A stretch of DNA of 64,000 nucleotides, from positions 238,500,187 to 238,564,186 of the forward strand of contig CM054058.1 of the NCBI GenBank assembly GCA_028641055.1, written 5' to 3'. Under the pieces are notes generated by a model. It was not told the DNA's origin and searched no databases. It saw only the letters and a program-made list of their open reading frames with translations. The position numbers were made by a program, and so were the translations under genes. Positions 22,160 to 33,469 of this stretch are shown piece after piece; position 1 is the first letter of the stretch; every line of letters starts with the position of its first letter. The stretch is from Alopecurus myosuroides. Its lineage: Eukaryota > Streptophyta > Magnoliopsida > Poales > Poaceae.

Positions 22160-23547
22160 TGATGGTGGTGTTGTCGGGGCCATTCATCCCAGGTTGAAAC
22201 TAGCTATGGAGCACCGTAGGATAAATATTTATGATGGTGGCTATCTTAACCTGGCAGTAGACACCCTTTCGACTATCTTAGGCTTGGCTAAGGAGGTCGG
22301 CCATATTTCAGGTGTGGTTGACCATCATCCCAGGAGGAGGGGTGACCCACCTCCAATATGAGGATGACAACATGATTATAGTGGAGGGCTCAGACCTGGA
22401 TATCTGCAATCTCAAGTTCCTCCTCCTCTGTTTTGAAGCCATGTCAGGCCTCAAAATAAACTTTGACAAGAGCGAGGTGGTGGTCCTGGGATTCTGCCCA
22501 GATGAGCAACAACGGATTGCAGATAATTTCAATTGTAAGTTGTCCACTTTCCCGGTTGAATATTTAGGGGTTCTGCTTGGGAATTCGAGGATCTTGTTGA
22601 GGGACCTCGAACCCCTCATGGGCCGGGTGAGGTCGAAGGCGGAACCATGGCGCGGTAGGTTCACCTCTAAGGGGAGCAAATCCATGCTTATTGATTTTTG
22701 CCTCTCCAGCCTGCCTATGTATATGATGGGTCTTTACCTTCTCTCTGAAGGGGCCCATAAGGTTTTGACAAGGGACTCTCGCGCTTTTTTTGGTCGGCCT
22801 CCAATGGCCAGCAGAAGTACCACATGGTCAAGTGGGCTCATGTGTGCGCCCCCAAGGACTTTGGGGGAATAGTGATTCTCGCTCCCCGTAAGATGAACAC
22901 CACCCTCATTCTTAGATGGGTGTGGCGTATTCTATAGGACGATGGAGGGCTTTGGCTCCAACTTATCAAGGCAAAATACCTTAGAGACTACCCTCTGCTG
23001 TCCTGCGAGCGCCGGGAGGGATCCCAATTCTTGCGATCCATCCAATCCATTAAGTTTGAGATTCGGAAGGGGGCGCGCTTCATCGTTGGGGATGGGAGGA
23101 ACCCCCTCTTTTGGGTAGATGTGTGTCTTGGTGATAGACCGCTCCAGTTGGTCTATCCGAGTATTTTTACGATTTTCTCAGATCAATTGCTATTAGTTGC
23201 CGACGCCGCGCCTAATGGAACTTGGAATATCTCGTTCCAAAGGACATTTGGTGTCGCAGAGGAGACAACATGGAATGAGCTTAGAGACGCGCTTCCGGGC
23301 TCCTTAGATGGAGCTCCGGATCGTGTTGTGTGGCGGTAAGCACCGTCTGGGCCCTTCTCGGTTAAGTCGGCGTACCATAGTCTTTTCCACGGGCCGGGGC
23401 AGACTTGGTCTTCTAAATTGTGGAAAGCTCCCCTACCGTTGAAGATCAAATTTTTTTTGTTTGGCAATTATTGTGTGACCGCCTCCCGTCGGGAGTGGAA
23501 GTACGGAAGCGTCAAGGGTTGGTGATGGCATGTGTCCACTTTGTGGG
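22160..23547 (+). pseudogene. LINE reverse transcriptase remnant, multiply broken
   Basis: Starts in RT sequence ('ISGVV..', 'GGVTHLQYEDDNMI'). The catalytic YADD is changed to YEDD, so it would be inactive. It continues through 'FEAMSGLKINFDKSEVVVLG' (20 aa), 'EYLGVLLG' and the post-RT linker, then shifts frame around 22830. An in-frame stop lies near 22938, and another frame carries 'GDGRNPLFWVDVCLGD..L' and 'WKAPLPLKIKFFLF'. The zf-RVT end is cut by the LTR that follows at 23548. Overall it is an old fragment with loss of catalysis. Confidence 0.8.
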
Positions 23548-24041
23548 TGACGTGGGGATGACTCCCGAGTCCCCTAGACGGGCCTATCTAGTCTAAAGCC
23601 CAACACGAAGGACCAGCATGATGAACCGCCCTACTCTTCTAGAAGGCTCTACTGCGGCCCACCCGCAAGACTTGCGGGCCAAGATAGAAGAGACTTACCG
23701 ACTAAGGTTAGGGTTTTGTAACCCACCCGAACACATGTTTGGGACCTAGACTCCTATATAAAGGATGGGAGAACCACCCGGGGGATCATCCAATCTAGAC
23801 TTCACACCATAGGAGATGCCTCTCGAGATCCAATCTTTCGACCTGTGCGCCCGTCATTGTAATCATACATCATAATACAAGAACAGACAAGCAGGAGTAA
23901 GGGTATTACCTCCACGAGGGCCCCAAACCTGGGTAAATTGTGCCCCCTGTTAGTCGTCGAGTCCACTAGCCCCTAATCAGTTTCGTATACTCGAAACCCT
24001 ACCGGATCACCCAAGGGATTTGTTGATATGAGTCATCGACA
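23548..24041 (+). mobile_element. Gypsy-type LTR (~0.5 kb) followed by PBS
   Basis: Starts TGACGTGGGGATGACTCC and ends GAGTCATCGACA, with a promoter-like CTATATAAAGG at about 23755. A PBS-like sequence (TTGGCGTCGTCTGTGGGAAC, 24043-24062) follows at once, so this is a 5' LTR on the plus strand. Only ~250 bp of internal sequence is recognisable afterwards. It interrupts the LINE remnant. The exact left border (23542 or 23548) is unsure. Confidence 0.7.
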
Positions 24042-24042
24042 A

Positions 24043-24062
24043 TTGGCGTCGTCTGTGGGAAC
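24043..24062 (+). other. Primer binding site of the 23.5 kb gypsy LTR
   Basis: TTGGCGTCGTCTGTGGGAAC matches the 'TTGGCGCCGTCTGTGGGAA' PBS type of several plant gypsy elements, with one C-to-T change. Confidence 0.7.
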
Positions 24063-25268
24063 GACAGGCGCTGGATCCACGGCTTTGTCGGCTTCACCTG
24101 CACCAAGCTTCAACTGGAGCTCGGGATCTTTGGCTCCTACGAAGCCAATCTGCTAGGCCTTGTTTACCACCATTGCTATATTGTTTTCTTCGAGTTTTAC
24201 TACTTGTTTGCTTGCTCCCATTTTTTATTATAGATTTGCAAAACCTTGTTTTTCCATCCATATTACCCATATTTTATCATCTCTTCGCTGAACTAGTGCA
24301 CCTATACAACTGGTGTTGGGGACACAAGAGAATTCTTATATCTTAATTATAGGGTTGCTTGAGAGGGATATATTCAACCTATACTTCCCTGAGTTCGATG
24401 AGCCTTGGGTTACTCACTTGAGGGGAAGTTGTTGTTGTCCTACAAAACTCTGCGCTTGGAGGCTGAACATAGTATACAAGAGTAATAACATGTAGTACAT
24501 ATCAATGTCCTTGGTGAATGAATTGTTTGTACTAATGGTATGTGCCATGGCACTCTTAAAGTGAAAGTGAATAATGAGTCGCGTCGAAATTGTATACCAC
24601 ATTTTGAGGGGAGGGGGGGGGGGATGGGATGTCTCATTGAATATGAGAAATGACGAATGTATTAGTTCTCCAAGTAGGATTGAACAAGCGAGAAGTCTTA
24701 TTTTGGTGATTGGATGATTACGTTGAATGAAAAATCTCACGAATATTCTAACTCCTTTTAAATGTTAATGTGTACTTACTCCCTTATGAGAATAATGAAG
24801 CACACATGAATGTTAAAGTGGCAAGCTTGCCAATATAATGTTGATTATGATGTTTCATGTGGTTATATTTATGACCAACATCGTTTATAATCATGTTTCA
24901 CACTTCACTCAAGTATCATGTGGCCCATGGTTGTATTTCTCACCAACGTCGTTTTATAATCATGTGACACATCTCATGAAGTTCTTTTACATATTCTTCC
25001 CAAAGGTGTTGTGGTTTAGAGCTGAGATGATTGTCATCACGATTTTGGATATATTTTCCATGTTCTAAATAAAGTGATCATGAGGGAGCCTAGAGCGTAT
25101 GAACATGAATCTTAAGGATAACTCCATCAAAACTTTGTCAATATGCATCAGGTAATTTGAGAAGAAATTCCTGATGCGGAACTTAGTTGAGACTCAACAA
25201 TTTTCTGGTGATTGATAATGTATGAGAAAGGTCATCCGCAGTCAGTTATTGTGAAGCTTGTGTTGTTG

Positions 25269-25312
<44 letters not shown>

Positions 25313-25870
25313 TTCTCTTATGTTGACTAAGTTGAGAATGTATGTATGACTTAGACATAAGGTTTGTTCATATAGATGAAGTTAACACAAAGTATGCTGG
25401 CTAAATAAATTCAATTATGAAGTAAGACAAGTGTTGTGACACTCATACCATAAGACCAGGGGAGTACGATTACTACGTTTTGAAGATGGAATATTTTTTG
25501 GTTGGCCAAGAAAATTGTATCTTCTATTTATGACATAAGATCTTGGTGATGGCTCATACTTTGCTTGTATTGATTTTCACCAAGATATAGGTTCTAAAGG
25601 AGCATAAGTTCTATTATGAAGACGTACGTCGACAGAGTACAAAAGAAACTATTATGCACTAGTTATTTTCCGCACCCGCTACTAAAGTTAAGATAAATAA
25701 AGGTGTACATTTTAGTGTCCAAGGAACCATTATGAGCTGAACAGATAATGTTAGTTCCTTATGATTCGACTGCCGGAAGAAATATAAATATTCAAGTATA
25801 AACGTGCCCTATTAATGATCAGGATAATTGACAAATGTATAAATAAGTCCACAAGTATCCCACTAGAAAG
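24063..25870 (+). repeat. Decayed retroelement sequence
   Basis: No gene. Around 24306-24480 there is a stretch resembling the untranslated leader found in the 'TGATACGTCTCC' LTR family (ggttgcttgagagggata). Further on, the text looks like decayed retrotransposon sequence without usable frames, possibly part of the copia element whose pol end follows. Confidence 0.35.
25263..25312 (+). repeat. (TTG)n(TTA)n microsatellite
   Basis: Perfect TTA/ATT repeat of about 13 units preceded by a short TTG run. Confidence 0.95.
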
Positions 25871-25879
25871 CCGCTAAAA

Positions 25880-26466
25880 GTGTTGCAGATATGCAAGACA
25901 ATAAAGTTTACATGCTCACTAGCAAGAAGTCTGGTACCCTCGATATCGTGGGTTATTCAGACATTGTTTCCTCGAGATGTGTGGATATTAAGGTTTTCAC
26001 GTTACGTTACATCCCCATACCCACTATCGCATATGGAGCTATACCGTGGAAAATCTCCACGATGACCCTTATGGCATTAAAAATAATGCATGTTAAGAGG
26101 CTATTGGCCAGTTTGTATGTAGAGAAGTTTTATTCCCAAAATTACGGTGGTAGACAATATTTTTAAACCACCTACTGCAATATGAACACGCAATTTTCTA
26201 TGCGAGTAACAAGAAGTCAAATGGCGTTGCCAAAACCTTTAAAATTATGTTTCATGTTGTCAAAGATAGAATACAGTATCAAGCTATTGAAGCTAGGCAT
26301 ATGAGTACATTTGAATGTTTTATGGGTCTGTTTACCAAAAGTTTACCACCCAATTGTATGATTATGTTGCTAGCATGGGTTGCGGGAAAGAATTTTGATC
26401 CTAGAAGTAAGGACCTTCTAAATAAACCACTCCCAGTAAGTAATAAATTCTCCATTTTGAAGTAGG
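25880..26466 (+). pseudogene. Copia pol C-terminus (RNase H end), decayed
   Basis: Two overlapping plus frames together resemble the end of a Ty1/copia polyprotein: 'YMLTSKKSGTLDIVGYSD' (usual 'VGYSDADFAG..D'), then 'AIPWKISTMTLMAL' (usual 'AISWKS..Q..VA.ST.EAEY'), then 'VKDRIQYQAIEARHMST' and 'LFTKSLPPN' (usual 'V...I...H..T..M.AD..TK.L'). Frameshifts and lost catalytic residues show that it is dead. An LTR follows at the expected distance. Confidence 0.75.
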
Positions 26467-26496
26467 TCGCACCTTACTTTGATATAATATTCCTAT

Positions 26497-26512
26497 GGAT
26501 AATGGAGGAGAA
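26497..26512 (+). other. Polypurine tract of the decayed copia element
   Basis: GGATAATGGAGGAGAA lies directly before a TGTTGG LTR start, as expected for the plus-strand primer of a copia element. Confidence 0.65.
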
Positions 26513-27006
26513 TGTTGGTTGATCTCGGCTCTGGCCGGCTAAACAATTAGTGTTAGTGGGATGGACCACGAACCAATGTACGTGGCCTTTTGACCCTAGC
26601 AGAATCGCCTGTTCGGGGGGCACCTCTAACCGATAGATGGTTTTGGTCCCCCGTTGACAACACACATATAAACTAAGTCCGCATACATTTTATCCAGCCG
26701 CCTTAAACCCCTGAAACCTTACCGATTTGAGGGTGTGCTGAAGTAGCGTCGAGAAGGGAAAAACCACCACTTGCCACCTAAAAGGGCAGTGCCGACATCC
26801 ATGGGATCCCTCCTCAACTACGACGCTCTGGCGACGACTACTTCGAGTACATCAACCTCAAGTATTGTCTGCATCAAGTAGGAAATCCCATCTATTCCAA
26901 TTACCGGCAATTCTATCCCTAATCCCCTTTGTTTATGTCAATTAGGCACGCTAGTTTGTGATCATAATAAGTTAATGTCCTCCCTAAGGAGGAATAAGAT
27001 CTAACA
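26513..27006 (+). mobile_element. Copia 3' LTR
   Basis: Starts TGTTGGTTGATC after the polypurine tract, contains an ACATATAAAC TATA-like element (about 26665), and probably ends ...GATCTAACA near 27005. The 5' LTR was not found, which fits the decayed state of the internal region. Confidence 0.55.
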
Positions 27007-27453
27007 CATGTGCATCTGGTGTTTGTGTTCATGTACTTGTCCTGTTTGTTATGAGCATAACTCTATAATTTCTTGGCTCGACCTCTTACGTCATGCATAA
27101 GATGGTTTGGAGGGCTTGGGCGCATCCCTGAACAAAATTGTTTTTGCACTTTAAAATTGGTTTTGAACCACAAATCGTCTTGAGAAGAGAGGTTGGACAA
27201 ATTGTGGCATTTTCTCTCGGCGGCTCACCTTTTTATCCATTGTTGCTTCACAAGATAGATTTGGAGCCTCTTTAAAGATTGGCTTGGGTTGTTTGTGATT
27301 CTCCCTTCACATTCCTCAACTATCTCCCTCAAAAGTTGGTGGCTTTGCATGACCGACTCTGGTTTTCAAAAAAATCAAGGGAGAGTAGCCTGGTTATATA
27401 TTTTTACTTATTATTAATTAATTGATTAAGGCAAATCTTTTGCCTCCATTTCA

Positions 27454-28390
27454 GGCCTCCTTTGATTCAAAGGTTTTCCTATGGATTTCTGTAGGATTCA
27501 AACCCAATGGATTTTTTTCCTTCCAATTATATTTGATTCATGGGATTGTAACATGTAGGAACCAATCATATAGGAAGTCGACAATGTGTTTTCAAAGGAA
27601 ATGTAACATGAGCTCTGACTTCATTTTAAAAATCCTTCGTTGGAATCAAACAACCCTTGTGAGATTTCCTTTGATTCAAAGGTTTTCCTCAGGATTTCTG
27701 TAGGATTCAAACCCAATGGATATTTTTTCCTTCCAATTACATTTGATTCATGGGATTGTAACATGTAGGAACCAATCCTATAGAAAGTCGGCAATGTGTT
27801 TTCCAAGCAAATGTAACATGATCTCTGACTTCATTTTTGAAATCCTTCGTTGGAATCAAATAACACTTGTGAGATTTCCTTTGATTCAAAGGTTTTCCTA
27901 AGGATTTCTGTAGGATTCAAACCCAATGGATATTTTTTCCCTTCCAATTACATTTGATTCATGGGATGGTAACATGTAGGAACCAATCCTATAGGAATTC
28001 GGCAATGTGTTTTCAAAGGAAATGTAACATGAGCTCTGACTTCATTTTTGAAATCCTTCGTTGGAATCAAACAACCCTTGTGAGATTTCCTTTGATTCAA
28101 AGGTTTTTCTAAGGAATTCTGTAGGATTCAAACCCAATAGATTTTTTTTCCTTCCAATTACATTTGATTCATGGGATTGTAACATGTAGGAACCAATCCT
28201 ATAGGAAGTTGGCAATGTGTTTTCAAAGGAAATGTAACATGAGCTCTGACTTCATTTTTGAAATCCTTTGTTGGAATCAGACAACCCTTGTGCAATTTCC
28301 TTCGTGCATAGGATCCGGTTGGGCAGGGCATTCCATTCCTACGTAGTTCCTATTCCTTTGGTTTTTCTACCCTACGAGTCAAAGGAGGCC
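27454..28390. mobile_element. Tourist/Harbinger-like MITE swollen by internal tandem repeats
   Basis: Ends GGCCTCCTTTGATTCAAAGG and, inverted, GGCCTCCTTTGACTC, flanked by TCA (27451-27453) and TAA (28391-28393). This fits a slightly mutated three-base TTA/TAA duplication typical of PIF/Harbinger MITEs. The interior is almost entirely four tandem copies of a ~210-bp unit. Small plus-strand ORFs of 60-93 codons recur in the copies and are probably not genes. Confidence 0.65.
27461..28300 (+). repeat. Four tandem ~210-bp repeats
   Basis: Units begin TTTGATTCAAAGGTTTT at 27461, 27670, 27880 and 28091 (periods 209, 210, 211). They share 'GGATTTCTGTAGGATTCAAA' and 'GGGATTGTAACATGTAGGAA' with few differences, so the expansion is fairly recent relative to the MITE ends. 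Confidence 0.95.
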
Positions 28391-28393
28391 TAA

Positions 28394-30160
28394 AAAAACA
28401 CAACTATGTTTCAGCTTTCTAAAATAAATCAGTTTATATGATTTTTTTTAAAAGGAAAAAAAAAACCTTGCTTCTGCATCGATCGATGCACACGGCTTTT
28501 TATTGTAGAGTATAAAAATTTATCATCTTACAAATCAACGATCACAAAGGGTTGAGACATATATCAACGACATAAACAACAACCACACAATCGCACTACA
28601 CATCTCGAAGCCTATTATTCTGTTGCCACGAAGCCCGGCTGAAAATATTTAGAGAGATCATGAGGAGTCTTACACATCCGGTAGTCATAAATTCTCGCTG
28701 ATCTGTGGGGAGGAGAAAAAAACACATAGCTGAATCCAATGGACAGGCATATTGATGACCGTTGAATCACCGATATAGAACTTTCAGAGCTTGGGCACAG
28801 CCCTGAAGGGACAAAGTGTTGCGCATCGATACCTTAAATATTGTATCCAGAGATAGAAAATGCAGATTAAATCAGTACCATATCTAGAATTTAAAATGTG
28901 CTGTCAAGGCCTGAAAGGGAATTAGACATTAGCAGCAATGGACGTGTCCATCTAAGGCGTTTGCTAGGCCAGAATTCGCATTTTCTTTGTTCTCCTTTGC
29001 CTGAAATGCAAAAAAGAGATGCCTATATTATCAGTGCGTGTGCAAATCCTTTTTTCCTAAGCTTCAACTGTAAAAAGCTCGGCCAAGTTACATAACCTGG
29101 CGTTGTTTGTCTCTGCTTTTTCCCAAGAGCAGACAATGATTCTTGTTCCTGATATGATGTTAGTCCGTTGATTTGAACCGTGTGATCAATATAAAAAGGT
29201 TTAGGCCTTTTTATAATTCCGCGCCACGGTTCAGATCATTTCCTGCCTGAAAACGACTGCAAGTATGCTGGATGACGGCGGCCGGTTTAACTCATTCCAG
29301 CTTTTGCTTGGGGCAAGCAACAGCGGAATGGAGGGAGGAAGATTCACCAAAGGAAAAGGGATTCGTTTAGCGACTGTACCCAAGACTCTAGATTTGAGAA
29401 GCGATTCACGCGAGCCTCAGACTCTCGTCAGCACACTCCACCCTTTGACAGGCATGTTAGAGGAGGGCGCTGGTCGTCGGGGAATGTACCGACGAGACGT
29501 CCTCACACGACAGACGACACACTGTGGCGAGACGAAAACCTCTCGATCGTCCTCCGGATGCTCTGCTCCTCTCGCGTACGTGTGACCACCACTGACCAAC
29601 TCAAGGGAAAGGCAGCGGAAGAACAACGCCGGGCGGCGAGAGGAGAAGGAAAAACCGCTCCCTCCTCCACCGACTGCACAATTCCGCACGGAAAAAAGAC
29701 GATGGAAAAAGCGGCGATCGCCGGTCCATCCCGCCCCCACCGCCGCTCAATTTTTCACCTACCTGCCCCGCCGCGATACGCCACGAACCCCATGGACCTC
29801 GAATATCTTCCTCCAAGGCCCAGCCTTTTGAGATTCTTCTCATAAACTAGCTGCAAGATTGGTGAATCTTTCTTTTGTTAATGTGAGCAGAGTCTCTCCA
29901 GAGGCATGATACGGACGGATGCATCAATCGTGACACCAGCTGTGTGTAGCGTATCGTATCTGACCCATCGCTCCTTGCATGTACGATTATAAGAATAAAC
30001 AATATCATAGACATAGACTGGTAGCAAAGCCATATTCAGCGATATTTGCTAGCCAACGGTGTGGAAGCGAGCGAGCATGGTGGTCGTCGTTTTTATGAGT
30101 ACAGTTCTGCGCAAGTGGGGGCAGCCCTCTCGCAACTGGACTATTCCGATTCCATTAGCC
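28394..30160. other. Intergenic stretch upstream of the methyltransferase gene
   Basis: Short ORFs at 29265-29585 (+), 29417-29740 (-) and 29601-29843 (-) overlap one another in a GC-richer patch and show no recognisable domain; none is called. The last ~300 bp presumably holds upstream regulatory sequence for the gene that follows. Confidence 0.4.
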
Positions 30161-30164
30161 TGCC

Positions 30165-30171
30165 TATAAAT
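30165..30171 (+). promoter_or_regulatory. TATA box of the methyltransferase gene
   Basis: TATAAAT in GCCTATAAATTCCCC, ~30 bp before a plausible leader exon that ends at a consensus donor (AAAG|GTAAGT, 30295). Confidence 0.6.
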
Positions 30172-30196
30172 TCCCCGAGCTGCGAGCACTGCAGAT

Positions 30197-30294
30197 GCCA
30201 ACCTAACCAACTCTCTCATAGCTAAGCCAAGCCAAGCCAAGCAAAGCAAAGCAGCTTGCAGAGGGGACCGGCGGATACTGTCTGAAGCCCAAAG
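30197..30294 (+). other. Predicted 5'UTR exon of the methyltransferase gene
   Basis: The start is inferred from TATA spacing. It contains (CCAAG)n/(CAAAG)n short repeats (AAGCCAAGCCAAGCC) and no ATG that competes with the coding start. The donor GTAAGT at 30295 and the acceptor ACCACAG at 31360 would remove a ~1.07 kb 5'UTR intron. Confidence 0.5.
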
Positions 30295-30496
30295 GTAAGT
30301 TCTTGAGAGGCCGCTTGATTTGGCATGTGCATATCACTAGCTGCTGCAAATACACTTGTCCTGTCTGTCTCCATGGGTTTATGCTGATAGACTATGCTCT
30401 GCATTCCTGCTAGTGCTGGCCTGTGTTTATCCACTTGCATTGCATGTGTTCAGTTAAGAACCTTCTGTCTCTGAAACAAGGACTCTGAAACAGGAG

Positions 30497-30566
30497 ATGC
30501 CTTTTAAACATGCATGGAAATGCCTGTTTAAACAGGGAAATGCCTGTTTAAGCAGGGAAATGTCTG
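30497..30566 (+). repeat. Short tandem repeat in the 5'UTR intron
   Basis: About three copies of a ~20-bp unit built on 'GGGAAATGCCTGTTTAA(A/G)CA'-like sequence, with a degenerate fourth copy before them. Confidence 0.8.
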
Positions 30567-31410
30567 CTACGAAAGTAGGCAGGCTTTACAGATTTGCATC
30601 CAGTTGCCTCTCGAGACATGGAAATGTTAGTTCTGAACAAGAACAAAATCTTCCATAGAAAAAAGCATGGATATGCCTCTTCTGAAGTAATAAGTGGAAA
30701 GTGTGCCTTGAGCTGTGACTCTGCATGTATAGGAGTCACAGAGCAGACAGGCCACCAATTAAGCACAAAAGGTGTCGGTTGACTCAGCCACTTGTTGGCC
30801 AGGGAACAGGGCACATAAAATAGGTTCTTTCATTCTTTCTTCCATTATGTATATTTTGAAAGGAGCAGGGAAAAGTTTTCACCAAGGGGTTTTGGTTGCA
30901 GCACTTTTAGTTCATGCAGCATTCTCTTCACACTTTCACTTTCTTTTCTCATCTGTGAGACAAATCTAACTCCGTGCATGATTTGATAACACCGAATCCG
31001 AAAACATGCATGTACTTAAAGCCTGACAGAATTACACATTATCTGAATCTGGCCTCTCAGTCAGTCACTCCAAACCGAGCCAAAAAGGATATCTCAGTTA
31101 GACATATCACGCTTTGTTTTGCATAGCATAAAGCGGCCTACACTGATGCCTCAATAATATTGTTTGCACCTACGGTGTAACTGTCAGTAGCTAGAGATAC
31201 GCGCTGTAGCCCTTTTTGTTGCCAAAGGAAATACACACATCCACTGGCCAGGACAAATTGTAGTACAGTATTATATTTTATGCAGAATTATGTGCTACTA
31301 CATGATTAACCATGATGAGTCCTGACCATGTATATATGCACTGCATTGCATAACCACAGGAAGGCGGCATCAATTCTTGAGAGCTAGTTCGCTACCACTA
31401 GTGACCGGCA

Positions 31411-32752
31411 ATGGCTTCCTCATTGCTGCACTGCTCGGACAAGCTCCCGTTCATGAACGTGGAGACCATCCTCCACATGAAAGAAGGCCTCGACGAGAAC
31501 AGCTACGCGCAGAACTCTTCGCTTCAGGTATATACCTTATAAATCATGGCTATTTTCGATCAGTATATTATCTTGTGAGATGCATTCTGAACATATTATC
31601 ATGTTTGCAGAAGAGGGGCATGGACACTCTGAAGAGCTTGATCATCAACTCTGCGACGGACGTGTACATTTCGCAGATGCCGGAGAGGTTCACCGTGGCC
31701 GACCTCGGGTGCTCCTCGGGCCCGAACGCGCTCTGCCTGGTGGAGGACATCATCGGGAGCATCGGCAAGATCAGCTGCCGGTCGTCGCAGACGCCACCGG
31801 AGTTCTCGGTGCTCCTCAACGACCTCCCGACCAACGACTTCAACACCATCTTCTTCAGCCTGCCGGAGTTCACCGACAGGCTCAGGTCCGCGGCCAAGTC
31901 CGACGAGTGGGGCCGGCCGCTGGTGTTCCTGTCCGGCGTCCCCGGGTCCTTTTACGGGAGGCTGTTCCCGAGGACGAGCGTGCACTTCATCTGCTCCTGC
32001 TCCAGCTTGCACTGGCTCTCTCAGGTACTACACTACACCTTGACTGACACTGTTACATTGCGAATGAAAGGAAGAAAATCCATGGCTGCTGCTGCTGTGT
32101 TTTGATCAGAGGCTAACTGGTGTTTTTGTCAAAACAATTTCAGGTCCCCCAAGGCCTCTTTGACGAGATGAACATGCCGATCAACAAGGGCAAGATGTAC
32201 ATATCAAGCACGAGCCCTCCCGCCGTGTCAGTGGCCTACCGGAGGCAGTTCCAGAGGGACTTCAGCCTGTTCCTCAAGTCGCGCGCCGCCGAGGTCTTCC
32301 CCGGCGGCCGGATGGTTCTAGCCATGCTCGGCAGGCAAACCGAGGACTGCGTCGACAAGAGGACAACCTTCCTGTGGGAGCTCCTGTCCGAGTCGTTCGC
32401 CGCGCTCGTGTCACAGGGGCTGGTTGAGCAGGACAAGGTGGACGCGTACAACGTGCCGTTCTACGCGCCGTCGCTGCAGGAGATCGAGGTGGAGGTGCGG
32501 CTGGAAGGGTCCTTCAGCCTGGACTACGTGCAGACGTACGAGATCAACCTGAGCAGCAGCGGGGACGCCAAGGAGGACGGCAGGACGGTGTCGATGGCGA
32601 TCAGGGCCATCCAGGAGTCGATGCTGAGCCACCATTTCGGCCCGCACATCGTCGACGCGCTGTTCCACAAGTACACGCAGCTCGTCACCGAGTCCATGGA
32701 GAGGGAGGAGGTCAAGAGTGTCCAGATAGGGGTGGTCCTCTCCAGGTTGTGA
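31411..32752 (+). CDS. SABATH-family SAM-dependent carboxyl methyltransferase
   Basis: Coding exons 31411-31527, 31611-32024 and 32144-32752 join in phase to 379 aa, the usual family length. The enzyme should transfer a methyl group from SAM to the carboxyl of a small acid (benzoate, anthranilate, jasmonate, IAA or a relative) in the cytosol. Visible motifs: N-terminal 'SYAQNSSLQ' (SAM/substrate contacts), SAM-binding DLGCSSGPN (70-78), 'LLNDLPTNDFN' (107-117) and active-site region SSLHWLSQ (170-177). The intron after the first Gln-rich segment is the conserved family position. His173 sits where salicylate methyltransferases carry Met, so salicylate is less likely as the main substrate (inference). 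The ATG at 31411 gives the family-type N-terminus; an apparent longer ORF from 31377 is only read-through of intron 1. No break seen. Substrate cannot be settled from sequence. Confidence 0.92.
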
Positions 32753-33061
32753 CTCCATTCACTCTAGTGTATAGTCTGACTCTGTTCCGTTGTCGTGTTC
32801 AGTATCGAGTAACTGGTAGAAGACCTCATCATGTGAGCTTATTAACTGATAGGATTGGAAGAATGGAAGCTCGATTGACATGTGTATGCAGTTAACAAAA
32901 ATATGATTTTTTTCCGAGTAAGAAAAAAAATGATTCGAGTGTTAAGAGTCTGAATTTCACTCAAACGGGGCCTGAGACAGCAAGTGTTTTGCAGCAAAGA
33001 CAGAGGGGGAGGAGCGCAACGAGAGAGAAATTAGGCAACCGGGCGGAAAGTGTTATCGGCT
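32753..33061 (+). other. 3' flank of the methyltransferase gene
   Basis: Presumed 3'UTR and terminator region; no distinct polyadenylation signal stands out. Confidence 0.35.
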
Positions 33062-33396
33062 TCCGAGCACCAGTACTCCTACCTATTAAAAAAAATGTTT
33101 ATAAGTTTCAGAAAATTCTGAAAACAATTCCGGATGTAGTTAACAGTGTATGCTACAAATTGTCCAAATTTTCGTGTTCAAGTATGAAGTAGTATGGGCT
33201 ATATAAAAATGACCAAATGATAAAATTTAGAGATTTGAAAATAGGCATAACCAGATCAATTTGTCTTTTTTGTGTAGCCCATACTATTTTATATTCAATA
33301 TAAAATTTGCAGATTTGTAGGATACACGGTTAACTACATTCGAATTTTTTAAATCATTAAAAAAATAAGTAGACAGAAACCCTCGTACCCAGGTGC
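33062..33396. mobile_element. Long inverted-repeat MITE (~335 bp)
   Basis: Left arm 'GGATGTAGTTAACAGTGTAT' and 'AGTAGTATGGGCTA' pair with the reverse complement of the right arm ('GAATGTAGTTAACCGTGTAT', 'ATAGTATGGGCTAC'). Outer ends GAGCACCAGTACTCC and GTGCACCTGGGTACGAGG are weakly similar. The whole unit could fold into one hairpin. Class not identified. Confidence 0.6.
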
Positions 33397-33469
33397 ACTA
33401 AATCTCCACTCAGCGACCGGGCATAGGAATCAAGAATCTAACACGCATCTATGTATAACCTGCAATTGC

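Noticed and set aside
27461..28300. CRISPR-like or other spaced repeat array
   Set aside because: Units are contiguous 210-bp direct repeats inside a plant MITE; there is no repeat-spacer structure.
27422..28346. Repeated 60-93-codon ORFs in the 210-bp array
   Set aside because: They are the same tandem repeat read several times, with no protein features.
29265..29845. Four overlapping ORFs on both strands
   Set aside because: No recognisable domain, no splice context or promoter signals that favour one; treated as composition artefacts.
31377..32105. A single 242-codon ORF across the first two methyltransferase exons
   Set aside because: It reads through intron 1 and starts upstream in a wrong frame. 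The spliced model gives the conserved SABATH N-terminus and family length.
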